Origin: Arthrobacter sp. Br18 | GTDB taxonomy: Bacteria > Actinomycetota > Actinomycetes > Actinomycetales > Micrococcaceae | Length of the DNA: 46,252 nucleotides | Assembly (NCBI RefSeq): GCF_000520555.1 | Contig: NZ_KI914848.1 | Span: forward strand, 19,317 to 65,568 | Direction of reading: 5' to 3' | Shown: positions 17,339 to 25,777 of the stretch, in pieces | How the letters are laid out: each line of letters starts with the position of its first letter | How positions within the stretch are numbered: the stretch's first letter is position 1 | Notes under the pieces: generated by a model | Told to the model about the DNA's origin: nothing | The model's database searches: none | The model's input: the letters and a program-made list of their open reading frames with translations, nothing else | Translations under genes and position numbers: made by a program

Positions 17339-17412
17339 GGTGAGTAACGGGGCTTGAACCCGCGACCTCCTGGACCACAACCAGGCGCTCTGCCAACTGA
17401 GCTATACCCACC
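17339..17412 (-). tRNA. tRNA-His (anticodon GTG)
   Basis: On the minus strand the acceptor GTGGGTA pairs with TACTCAC, including one G-T pair. The extra G at position -1 (complement of 17412) faces discriminator C, the identity mark of tRNA-His. The anticodon loop TTGTGGT sits on stem CCTGG/CCAGG and the T loop is TTCAAGC. CCA is not encoded. The 211 bases upstream, to 17623, hold no other gene; TAAACT on the minus strand (17499-17504) is a distant, weak promoter candidate. Confidence 0.95.
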
Positions 17413-17623
17413 ATGCAATCCGCTCCGGCCCCACCCATTCCGGCCGGGGAATCCGGCGGGCATCGGCTTGGGGCAAGCTGCGAAAGGCAGCGGAAACAAG
17501 TTTACACACTTTTCGCGGTGCTTTTTCCACCATCCTCGTCCCGCTCCATGCGGGTCCGATCAATCAGGGAAACCCGCCTCCCGCGACGTGGGGTGGACGT
17601 CGTTGGCCACCTGCGGGCGCGGC

Positions 17624-18367
17624 TCACCCGGACCACGGGGTGTCCGGGCGCTCGATCAGCACTCCGTCCACAACGATGTCGACCCGCTCATTGAAGAAGC
17701 ACGCCAGATCCCGGATCTTCGGGTTCTCCGGAATGGGATCGGGGTAGCTCCAGACCGCATCCCGGACGAGCACATCACCGACGCGCACGGACCAGTAGCG
17801 CGCCCGTCCCTTGTAGGGACACACCGATACGAACTCGCTGGCCTCGAGGAATTCGGTGCGTACGTCCGCGAAGGGCAGATAGTAGCGGGGCGGAAGCGGT
17901 TCCTCGAAGAGAAGGAGCGGCCGAATGCTCTCGGCAACCGCCTCGCCTGCCACCAGCACCTGCACCCGCCGGGAGCTGCGCACGGTGTCCACCCGCTTGT
18001 GGGGATCACGGGCGTGGGCGATAAGGCGTTCATCCTCCTCGTACCATTCCAGCTGCTGCCAGGAAAAGGTCACGAGGCCCGCAAGCGACTCCAGGGCACC
18101 CGTGGGGTTGGCGTGGGTCCATGCCGCAGCCTCCACTCGGGACCGTCCGCCCATTACGGACCAGGTCCGCTGGCCCTCCTTGCCGGCGGACTCATCCACG
18201 AGGACTCCCGGCCGCACGTCGTCGAGTGGAATGTAGTAGGTCGGCAGGCCTTTCGGACCATACTGGATCAGGAGTTGAGCACGGGAACTCTCGGCGATGA
18301 CGGCGTCCCCCAGCCGCAGGCGTATCCGGCGGGGAGTGGGTTCCACAGAGGGCTCGGGCAACCGCAT
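17624..18367 (-). CDS. Tandem DUF427 protein
   Basis: A 247-residue protein made of two DUF427 units. The first spans about residues 12-110 and contains PTYYIPLDDVRPGVL and AAAWTHANP; the second spans about 133-240 with RYYLPFADVRTEFL, CPYKGRARYWSVRVGDV and AVWSYPDPIPENPKI. A linker with a WYEEDE motif joins them. DUF427 is a compact beta fold of unknown biochemical role. The start ATG 18367 is 7 bases after TAGTAT, so the message is probably leaderless. It follows the oligoribonuclease gene on the same strand after about 100 bases and may be read separately. Confidence 0.85.
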   Translation of the reverse strand: MRLPEPSVEPTPRRIRLRLGDAVIAESSRAQLLIQYGPKGLPTYYIPLDDVRPGVLVDESAGKEGQRTWSVMGGRSRVEAAAWTHANPTGALESLAGLVTFSWQQLEWYEEDERLIAHARDPHKRVDTVRSSRRVQVLVAGEAVAESIRPLLLFEEPLPPRYYLPFADVRTEFLEASEFVSVCPYKGRARYWSVRVGDVLVRDAVWSYPDPIPENPKIRDLACFFNERVDIVVDGVLIERPDTPWSG

Positions 18368-18374
18368 GAGCGTA

Positions 18375-18380
18375 ATACTA
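18375..18380 (-). promoter_or_regulatory. -10 box, probable leaderless start of the DUF427 gene
   Basis: TAGTAT on the minus strand, 7 bases before the ATG at 18367. Confidence 0.5.
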
Positions 18381-18468
18381 GCGCTGCGGAAGGCGACATC
18401 CCAGAGCTCGTCCCGTATTCCCGGTCCCGTTTCAGCGGGGGCAGGCGGCTCCGCTCCCCGATCTTTTG

Positions 18469-19071
18469 CTAGTCGCCGAGTGCCTGGGCGATCGCCTTGC
18501 TGCTCGGCGAATCAGGGCCCGGACTGGGCACGAAAACGGCCTGCCGGTAGTAACGGAGCTCCCGGATGGAGTCCTTGATATCGCCGAGCGCCCGGTGGCC
18601 GCCGCTTTTCGCGGGGCTGTGGAAATAGGCGCGGGTGTACCAGCGGCGGGCAAGTTCCTTGATGGTCGACACATCGATGACGCGGTAGTGCAGGTGATCG
18701 ACGACGGCGGGCATGTCCCGCGCCAGGAAGTTCCTGTCGGTGCCCACTGAATTGCCGGCGAGCTGCGCCTTCCGGGGCTCGGGAACCCACTCCTTGATGT
18801 ACTCGAGGACCCGGGCTTCGGCGTCCTGCATCCCGATCCCGTGGGGAAGTTCCTCCAGCAGGCCCGAGGAGGTGTGCATCTGGCGCACGAAGTCGCCCAT
18901 CTGCAGCAGGGCAGCCGGTTCGGGCGCTATGACGACGTCCACCCCGTTCCCCAGGACGTTCAGCTCCGAATCGGTCACGAGGACTGCCACTTCGATGAGG
19001 CCGTCCTTCTCCAGGTCGAGCCCGGTCATTTCGCAGTCGATCCAGACAATCGGTTCATTTGATATCGGCAC
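18469..19071 (-). CDS. orn: Oligoribonuclease
   Basis: A 3'-5' exonuclease of the DEDDh group that removes the last two to five nucleotides of RNA and linearised cyclic di-GMP. The Exo I motif is WIDCEMTGLD, the Exo II region is AGNSVGTDRNFL, and Exo III reads GGHRALGDIKDSI with the catalytic histidine. VIDVSTIKELARRW is another family block. Length of 200 residues is standard. The start is GTG 19071, with TACATT 6 bases upstream and no Shine-Dalgarno sequence. It is divergent from the MptB-like gene. Confidence 0.95.
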   Translation of the reverse strand: MPISNEPIVWIDCEMTGLDLEKDGLIEVAVLVTDSELNVLGNGVDVVIAPEPAALLQMGDFVRQMHTSSGLLEELPHGIGMQDAEARVLEYIKEWVPEPRKAQLAGNSVGTDRNFLARDMPAVVDHLHYRVIDVSTIKELARRWYTRAYFHSPAKSGGHRALGDIKDSIRELRYYRQAVFVPSPGPDSPSSKAIAQALGD

Positions 19072-19077
19072 CCGTCA

Positions 19078-19083
19078 AATGTA
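19078..19083 (-). promoter_or_regulatory. -10 box, probable leaderless start of orn
   Basis: TACATT on the minus strand, 6 bases before the GTG at 19071. Confidence 0.5.
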
Positions 19084-19223
19084 CCGCGCACGATCCGGCC
19101 CGCCACTTCCCAGTATCCGCAGGAACCGAACTGCTAATATCGTCGAAGTCCGGCGCACTCGTTGACCCAGGTACGGCAGCCGCCGGAACACCCTCCCGCC
19201 GTACAAGGATTGGACGCACCGAG

Positions 19224-20741
19224 ATGACCGCCCAGGTCCCTGTGACTGAGCCCTCGGCGTCGCGCCTCCAGCGCCCCAACGTGGCGATCATCCAGGGGTT
19301 TGCCGGGTCCATGCTGATGTGGCTCGGCTCCCTGGGCGTCGGCTGGCTGTCCCTGGCGTCAACCGAGCTGCGCCGGAATCCGGTCATCATCTGGCTGCGG
19401 TTCGAGCCCGAGGGAGCGGTCTTCTCCGTGCTCGTCCTGGCGATCGGCGGCATGCTGCTGGTGCGATCGTGGCTTCGCCTCGGACAGCGCCTCCGTGGCT
19501 GGGGTCCTGAGACGCGCCCCTTCGTGCTGAAAGCCGTTGCCGCGTGGGCGGCACCGATGTGCCTCGCGCTCCCTCTCTTCAGCCGCGACGTCTTCGCCTA
19601 CATCGCCCAGGGCCAGGTCATGATCGCCGGACTCAACCCGTACCGTGACGGCTACTCGCAGATCTCCAACTATCTGCAGATCGGTGCCGACGACCTCTGG
19701 GCGCAGAGCCCTACGCCCTACGGTCCGGTTTTCCTGTGGATCGAGGAGGGGGTGGTGCGGATCACTGGGGGACAGCCCGATTTTTCCATCGCCCTGTTCC
19801 GCGTGGTCGCCGTCCTCGGCGTCGCCCTGTGCGTCTACTTCATTCCCAGACTCGCGGACCTCCATGGAATCAATGCAAACCGGGCGCTGTGGCTGACGGC
19901 CGCCAATCCACTGTTCCTGATCAATTTCATTGCCGCGATCCACAACGATTCCCTGATGATCGGGCTCGCTCTGGCCGGGCTGTACCTCGCGGCCACCCGC
20001 CGGCCGCTCTGGGGGATCATCCTCATCACGGCGTCGGTGGGCATCAAACCGATCACCCTGATCTTCCTCCCGTTCGTCGGGCTGATGTGGGCGGGCAAGG
20101 GCGCCTCATGGCCGCGGAAGTTCCTCTTCTGGGGTATCACGGCAGGCCTCTCACTCGGCCTCCTGTGGGTCATGGGCATGATCAACGGGTTCGGCTTCGG
20201 CTGGGTGGGCGCACTCAGCACGCCCGGCAGCGTATGGATCTGGTATGCGCCGGTGGGCTTCCTCGGGCTGATCGTGGCGACACTGGGCAACGCCGTCGGG
20301 CTGGATGGTTGGGGATTCGCCAACGCCATCCACACCCTCGCCCGCCTCGGCTCCCTGGTGATCATCGCACTGGAGATCTTCCGGGGAGACCACAGCCGGC
20401 TCGTTCGTCGGCTTGCGGTCGCCTTCGCGGCGATCGTCCTGCTGTCGCCCATGATCCAGTCCTGGTATGTGGTCTGGCTGATCCCGCTGTTCGCAGTAAC
20501 CGGCATTCGAAATGACTGGCAGGTGAAAGCGCTGTACTTCACGGTGTCCTTCTTCATGGTCTACGCCATCTCGGACCAGCTCGACATTTTTCCCTACTTC
20601 GAGTTCAGCCTCATGGCAGCGCGCCAGATCGCGGCTGTGTGCGCCCTCGGCTTCGGCTTCTACCTGGTGTTCCTTGACCGCAGCACGAAGGTCCTCTTCC
20701 GTCGCAGGTTCCATAAACGGGCACCCGGGCAGCTGCACTAG
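19224..20741 (+). CDS. Polyprenol-phosphomannose-dependent alpha-1,6-mannosyltransferase, MptB-like
   Basis: A 505-residue GT-C membrane enzyme with about thirteen predicted transmembrane segments. The first extracytoplasmic loop contains SRDVFAYIAQGQVMIAGLNPY, the typical acidic motif region of the MptA/MptB family, which uses polyprenol-phosphate mannose to extend the lipomannan core outside the membrane. NPLFLINFIAAIHNDSLMIGL and SPMIQSWYVVWLIPLFA are further family blocks. I chose ATG 19224; the frame is open to 19059, but the upstream part overlaps the orn promoter. The role in cell-envelope glycolipid synthesis is inferred from family. The MptB assignment over MptA is moderate. Confidence 0.8.
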   Translation: MTAQVPVTEPSASRLQRPNVAIIQGFAGSMLMWLGSLGVGWLSLASTELRRNPVIIWLRFEPEGAVFSVLVLAIGGMLLVRSWLRLGQRLRGWGPETRPFVLKAVAAWAAPMCLALPLFSRDVFAYIAQGQVMIAGLNPYRDGYSQISNYLQIGADDLWAQSPTPYGPVFLWIEEGVVRITGGQPDFSIALFRVVAVLGVALCVYFIPRLADLHGINANRALWLTAANPLFLINFIAAIHNDSLMIGLALAGLYLAATRRPLWGIILITASVGIKPITLIFLPFVGLMWAGKGASWPRKFLFWGITAGLSLGLLWVMGMINGFGFGWVGALSTPGSVWIWYAPVGFLGLIVATLGNAVGLDGWGFANAIHTLARLGSLVIIALEIFRGDHSRLVRRLAVAFAAIVLLSPMIQSWYVVWLIPLFAVTGIRNDWQVKALYFTVSFFMVYAISDQLDIFPYFEFSLMAARQIAAVCALGFGFYLVFLDRSTKVLFRRRFHKRAPGQLH

Positions 20742-20810
20742 CGGGAGGCGTGCCCCGCCTTTTCTCCTCCCGGGCGGCCGGACGGAAATGCACTTCCGGT
20801 CGGGCCGGGC

Positions 20811-20816
20811 GATACT
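20811..20816 (+). promoter_or_regulatory. -10 box, probable leaderless start of the DUF3224 gene
   Basis: GATACT 6 bases before the ATG at 20823; the first base departs from consensus. Confidence 0.4.
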
Positions 20817-20822
20817 GAGTAG

Positions 20823-21242
20823 ATGACCGATGCAGCTGAACAGACATTTTCCGGCGAGTTCGACATCACGGAATGGGTCGCCGAGCCCTATTCCGAACCG
20901 GGCAGTACGGGCGAATTGTCGAGGGTTCGGGCCGTCAAGGTTTTTGAGGGCGGTATCACCGGGACAAGCACTGCGGAACTGCTGATGGCAGGGAACGACG
21001 TCGGCGCGGGGTACGTGGCATCCGAGCAGTTCACCGGCACCCTGGGGGAGCGCACCGGCTCCATGGTGGTGCAGCACTGGGGCGTGGCCGAAGGAACTGA
21101 AGCCGCGACCTCGGGCCACATCATCCCGGGCTCCGGCACCGGCGGCCTCGCCGGCGTGTCGGGAAAAGCCCTGTACTCGCAGGATCCGGACGGACAGCAC
21201 CGCCTTGAACTGCGGGTCACCTTCACCCAGGGACCGGAGTAG
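20823..21242 (+). CDS. DUF3224 domain protein
   Basis: A 139-residue soluble protein with the layout of DUF3224 proteins: an N-terminal FDITEWVAEPY, alternating strands through VRAVKVFEGGITGTST and YVASEQFTGTLGERTGSMVVQHWG, a central VVQHWG, and a closing strand in HRLELRVTFTQ. The fold resembles the AOC barrel-like proteins; no catalytic function is known. It stands alone between the MptB-like gene and tRNA-Arg, and is probably leaderless. Confidence 0.8.
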   Translation: MTDAAEQTFSGEFDITEWVAEPYSEPGSTGELSRVRAVKVFEGGITGTSTAELLMAGNDVGAGYVASEQFTGTLGERTGSMVVQHWGVAEGTEAATSGHIIPGSGTGGLAGVSGKALYSQDPDGQHRLELRVTFTQGPE

Positions 21243-21274
21243 ACCCGGCTCGTCCCGGGGTGGCGGGGCCATAG

Positions 21275-21280
21275 TAAACT
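21275..21280 (+). promoter_or_regulatory. -10 box of tRNA-Arg
   Basis: TAAACT lies 9 bases before the mature 5' end of tRNA-Arg at 21290, leaving a very short leader. Confidence 0.45.
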
Positions 21281-21289
21281 GGGCGAACT

Positions 21290-21365
21290 GCCTCCGTAGC
21301 TCAGGGGATAGAGCAGGGGCCTTCTAATCCTCTGGTCGCAGGTTCGAATCCTGCCGGGGGCACCA
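21290..21365 (+). tRNA. tRNA-Arg (anticodon TCT)
   Basis: Acceptor GCCTCCG pairs with CGGGGGC, the D stem is GCTC/GAGC, the T arm is GCAGG-TTCGAAT-CCTGC, and the loop CTTCTAA holds anticodon TCT. The 3' CCA is encoded (21363-21365), unlike the other tRNAs here. The anticodon stem GGGGC/TCCTC contains one G-T pair and a C-T opposition at the loop-closing position. Confidence 0.93.
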
Positions 21366-21368
21366 CCG

Positions 21369-21411
21369 AAGCGGCTCCGGCTGACACAGCGTCAGGCGGG
21401 GCCGCTTTCTG
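21369..21411 (+). terminator. Terminator of tRNA-Arg
   Basis: AAGCGGCTCC pairs with GGGGCCGCTT and an inner CTGAC with GTCAG around loop ACAGC, with one mismatch. The hairpin runs into TTTCT, 4 bases after the tRNA CCA. Confidence 0.75.
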
Positions 21412-21488
21412 CCGGCCGGGAACCCCGGGTAGGCGGATCGTCGACGGGCGGCCGGCTGCCCGTTCCGTGGGCATTCCTGCTCGAACGC

Positions 21489-21494
21489 TACGCT
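21489..21494 (+). promoter_or_regulatory. -10 box, probable leaderless start of the gene at 21501
   Basis: TACGCT 6 bases before the ATG at 21501. Confidence 0.45.
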
Positions 21495-21500
21495 GGGACG

Positions 21501-21704
21501 ATGACATGGCCTTCCCGTTCTGCACGGATTTCCTTCATCTGTGCTGCGGGTGCGTTCATCACCGCCGCGCGGGTGCAGGTGCTCTTCCGGGGCGAGGAAG
21601 GATTGAACGCCGTCGTGGTGACGGTCGGCATCACCGCCCTGGTGATCGGTGGGGTCGTTGCCCTGCTGGTCGGCATCCTCACCTATTCGCGCAGAGCCCC
21701 GTGA
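21501..21704 (+). CDS. Small two-helix membrane protein, unknown function
   Basis: A 67-residue protein with two hydrophobic stretches, about residues 8-24 and 36-60, separated by an acidic loop (FRGEEGLN), and a basic C-terminus. The second stretch (ALVIGGVVALLVGIL) is a clear transmembrane helix. A correctly spaced -10 box 6 bases upstream supports it as real. I do not recognise the family. It lies between the tRNA-Arg terminator and ssb; the 143 bases after it hold no further gene I can see. Confidence 0.5.
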   Translation: MTWPSRSARISFICAAGAFITAARVQVLFRGEEGLNAVVVTVGITALVIGGVVALLVGILTYSRRAP

Positions 21705-21847
21705 CCGGCTTCCGCAGGCCGCCGCCTCGCGGCCGCTTGTCCACATAGCAGTGCCCGTCGATTCCTCCCGCGGCACCGGCTCCGAGACTTGAAGGAGAGC
21801 AGCGGTCCGCCGCTCGTATTCGGGTAGCCGAGGGAGAGGGAATTTCC

Positions 21848-22414
21848 ATGAACGACATCATCACGGTCCGGGGGTACGTAGCCACTGAGGTGCGGCTGAC
21901 ACTTGCGCAGAGCGGGCTGCCGATCGCCGGGTTCCGCATGTGTTCCACCGATCGGCGCTTCGACAAGGAATCGAACGCCTGGATCGACGGGAACACCAAC
22001 TGGTACTCGGTCTCCATGTTCCGCCAGCTCGCGACCAACGGCGCCGCGAGCCTCAGGAAAGGGGACCGGGTGGTCATCGCCGGTCGTCTCAGGGTACGAC
22101 CCTGGATAAACGCCGAAGGAAGGACGGGCACCTCCGTCGACATCGACGCCGACACCGCCGGCCATGACCTCATGTGGGGCACGGCCAATTTCAAGCGGAC
22201 CTCCACGGACCGCACCGATGTCCAGGGGCAGGTGCCTGCAGCGCTTGAGGACATGCCTGCCGGAGTGAATCCCGCGACGGGCGAGATGCTCGGCGCCGAG
22301 GAAACCGACTACCCCGTCGACCCGGATCCGGACGGAACTCCGGAAGGCGACGACGGGGCACACGGGGCGGCGGCGAACGCGAAGGAACTTGATGCTGCCG
22401 GCGCTCCCTTCTGA
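21848..22414 (+). CDS. ssb: Single-stranded DNA-binding protein
   Basis: A 188-residue protein. Residues about 3-105 form an OB fold of the SSB family: ITVRGYVATEVRLTLAQSG, an NTNWYSVSMFRQLA block and KGDRVVIAGRLRVRPW. The tail is acidic, rich in Pro, Asp and Gly, and ends in AGAPF, so the Pro-Phe tip that binds partner proteins is kept although the preceding acidic residues are reduced. GGGAGAGGG precedes the ATG at 21848. It is not next to rpsF/rpsR, so it is likely a second SSB rather than the replicative one; that is inference. Confidence 0.85.
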   Translation: MNDIITVRGYVATEVRLTLAQSGLPIAGFRMCSTDRRFDKESNAWIDGNTNWYSVSMFRQLATNGAASLRKGDRVVIAGRLRVRPWINAEGRTGTSVDIDADTAGHDLMWGTANFKRTSTDRTDVQGQVPAALEDMPAGVNPATGEMLGAEETDYPVDPDPDGTPEGDDGAHGAAANAKELDAAGAPF

Positions 22415-22453
22415 TCGGTCATCACCCCGCAGGCGCCCGTACTGTACTGCGGC

Positions 22454-22497
22454 ATGACGGTGACGGTGACGGTAGCGGTGGCGGTGGCGGTGACGCG
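22454..22497 (+). repeat. Imperfect GGTGAC/GGTGGC hexamer repeat
   Basis: About seven copies of a six-base unit (GGTGAC, GGTAGC, GGTGGC) run head to tail between ssb and ettA. Nothing else is seen in the ssb-ettA gap apart from the ettA -10 box. Confidence 0.8.
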
Positions 22498-22555
22498 GCC
22501 TGGGGCCCGGCGGCAGGGGAGCCCGAAATGTGAGTTAAGGGTGCGTACGCACTAG
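22454..22555 (+). CDS. Possible 33-codon ORF before ettA
   Basis: An ATG at 22454 opens a frame that begins Met-Thr-Val-Thr-Val and keeps alternating Val with Thr or Ala, then turns basic and ends at TAG 22553, inside the -10 box of ettA. TACTGT lies 8 bases upstream. The odd composition comes from a hexanucleotide repeat. It may be a leader peptide or chance. Confidence 0.15.
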   Translation: MTVTVTVAVAVAVTRPGARRQGSPKCELRVRTH

Positions 22556-22558
22556 CCT
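22553..22558 (+). promoter_or_regulatory. -10 box, probable leaderless start of ettA
   Basis: TAGCCT 7 bases before the ATG at 22566, with no Shine-Dalgarno sequence. Confidence 0.5.
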
Positions 22559-22565
22559 TGATGGC

Positions 22566-24248
<1,683 letters not shown>

Positions 24249-24302
24249 GCCCGAACCGGTCGGCCGAGCCACGGAGGACCGCGCGACGCTGGTTCTTTCC
24301 CC

Positions 24303-25208
24303 TCATCGTGGGATGGAGTCGGGGGCGCGGGCCTGGTCGGCCTTCGCGAACTTTTGACGGACCGGGGCCGCGTGGGCGATGAGGGTGACGAGGATGATGG
24401 CCGCTCCGGTGACCTGCCCGGGGGAGAGGGTCTCGGAAAGGAGGGCCCACCCGCACAGGGTCGCGACCAGGGGACTGAGCAGCCCGAGGAGAGCTGTGGT
24501 GGAGGCCGGTAGGAGATGGACGCCGCGGAACCACAGCGTGTACGCGAGTGCAGTGCCGATGATGCCGAGGTAGGCGTAGCCGGCGATGTTGGATGGCGTG
24601 AGTGAGTCCGGCAGGGGACCTTCCAGGAGGAGGACGAGGGGGGCGAGGACGAGGCCGCCACCAATGAGCTGCCACGCCGTGGTCGCCAGGAGCGTATCCG
24701 GTCGTCCCCACTTCTTCGTGAGGACCACACCGCAGGCCATTGCCAACGCACCTCCAAGCGCTGCGCCGACGCCCAGCAGGTCCAGCCGTGCCTGGGCCTG
24801 GAGGACCAGGAGGGCGACGCCGGCCAGGCCGGCGAGCCCTGCTGCAACTTTCCTCACCGTGAGTTGCTCACCGATCCAGCGTGAGGCGAGCACCGTGATC
24901 AGGATCGGCTGGACGGCCCCGACGGTCGCCGCTACGCCGCCGGGCAGTCGATACGCAGCGATGAAGAGCAGGGCGAAGAACACACCGATGTTCAGAGCTC
25001 CCAGCAGGAGAGACCTCCACCACCAGCTACCGCGAGGCACCCGCCGGACGATCAGGAGCAGGACCAACCCTGCGGGAAGTGAACGCAGCACCGCGGCCAG
25101 GAGGGGCCGATCGGGTGGAAGGAGTTCGGCGGTCGCGATATACGTCGTCCCCCATACACCGGGGGCGACCGCCGTCAGAAGGAGTAGGACCCATCGATTA
25201 CTAAGCAC
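24303..25208 (-). CDS. EamA-family (DMT) transporter
   Basis: A 301-residue protein with ten predicted transmembrane helices in two EamA repeats, each about 140 residues (first from WVLLLLTAVAPGVWGTTYIA, second from GVGAALGGALAMACGVVL). The conserved GVQPI-like block reads VGAVQPILITVLASRWIGE and is echoed by LLSPLVATLCGWALLSETL. Such proteins export amino acids, nucleobases or drugs; the substrate is unknown. It starts with GTG at 25208, 6 bases after TATTAT, both inside a palindrome. The divergent MarR gene very likely controls it. Confidence 0.9.
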   Translation of the reverse strand: MLSNRWVLLLLTAVAPGVWGTTYIATAELLPPDRPLLAAVLRSLPAGLVLLLIVRRVPRGSWWWRSLLLGALNIGVFFALLFIAAYRLPGGVAATVGAVQPILITVLASRWIGEQLTVRKVAAGLAGLAGVALLVLQAQARLDLLGVGAALGGALAMACGVVLTKKWGRPDTLLATTAWQLIGGGLVLAPLVLLLEGPLPDSLTPSNIAGYAYLGIIGTALAYTLWFRGVHLLPASTTALLGLLSPLVATLCGWALLSETLSPGQVTGAAIILVTLIAHAAPVRQKFAKADQARAPDSIPR

Positions 25209-25213
25209 TTAGC

Positions 25214-25219
25214 TATAAT
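25214..25219 (+). promoter_or_regulatory. -10 box of the MarR gene
   Basis: A perfect TATAAT, 34 bases before the ATG at 25254, within the palindrome. No -35 consensus is seen. Confidence 0.6.
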
Positions 25220-25220
25220 A
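25215..25220 (-). promoter_or_regulatory. -10 box of the EamA transporter gene (leaderless)
   Basis: TATTAT on the minus strand, 6 bases before the GTG at 25208. It overlaps the TATAAT of the opposite promoter by five bases. Confidence 0.6.
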
Positions 25221-25253
25221 GCTTAGTGCTTAGCCAATTGGTAGGGTGATCGA

Positions 25254-25733
25254 ATGACTGATCATGTGGAAAGCGTGCTGCAGCAGTGGAAGAGGGAGCG
25301 TCCAGACCTGGACGTTTCTCCCATGGCGGTGGTGGGTCGAGTCTCCCGTGTGGCGCGCCGGTTCGATGCACGATTGGGGCGGACCTTCGCCGGGCACAAC
25401 CTGGATGCTGCGGCTTTCGATGTGTTGGCAACCCTGCGGCGACACGGGTCGCCCTACACGTTGAGCCCGAAAGACCTCACCAACGGTGCAATGGTGACGT
25501 CCAGCGCTATCGCCCAGAGACTGAACCGGTTGGAGGTCCAGGGACTCATTGCCCGTTCCCCGAGCTCCGTGGACGGGCGCGGGAAGAACGTCGTACTCAC
25601 CGACCTTGGGAGGACGACCGTGGATTCGGCCCTGCCCGACCATCTCCGGACTGAGAATGAGCTACTGGATCCCCTCGACGATGCGGAGCGGCAAACCCTC
25701 GCCGCGCTCCTGGCCAAGCTCGACGTGCCCTAG
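25254..25733 (+). CDS. MarR-family transcriptional regulator
   Basis: A 159-residue winged-helix protein. The DNA-binding part lies at about residues 55-110: FDVLATLRRHGSPYTLSPKDL, the recognition helix region VTSSAIAQRLNRLEVQGLI and the wing RSPSSVDGRGKNVVLTDLG. The remaining helices form the dimer interface. GGGTGA lies 5 bases before the ATG. The gene is divergent from the EamA transporter and shares the palindrome with it, the standard layout for a ligand-released repressor of an exporter. The ligand is unknown. Confidence 0.9.
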   Translation: MTDHVESVLQQWKRERPDLDVSPMAVVGRVSRVARRFDARLGRTFAGHNLDAAAFDVLATLRRHGSPYTLSPKDLTNGAMVTSSAIAQRLNRLEVQGLIARSPSSVDGRGKNVVLTDLGRTTVDSALPDHLRTENELLDPLDDAERQTLAALLAKLDVP

Positions 25734-25777
25734 GAATTCCGGTCCGCGATCGTCCCCAGCCGGGCGACGATTACACG

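Larger units (their letters stand above)
25201..25233. promoter_or_regulatory. 33-bp palindromic operator between EamA and MarR genes
   Basis: CTAAGCACTTAGCTAT (25201-25216) faces ATAGCTTAGTGCTTAG (25218-25233) around one central base with a single mismatched pair. It covers the GTG start and -10 box of the EamA gene and the TATAAT of the MarR gene. It is strikingly AT-rich against its surroundings. A MarR dimer site is the natural reading; the nested 9-bp arms suggest one or two dimers. Confidence 0.75.

Noticed and set aside
17195-17380. N-terminal extension of the acyl-CoA dehydrogenase
   Set aside because: The extra frame reads through the tRNA-His terminator and into the tRNA; the ATG at 17194 has a good ribosome binding site.
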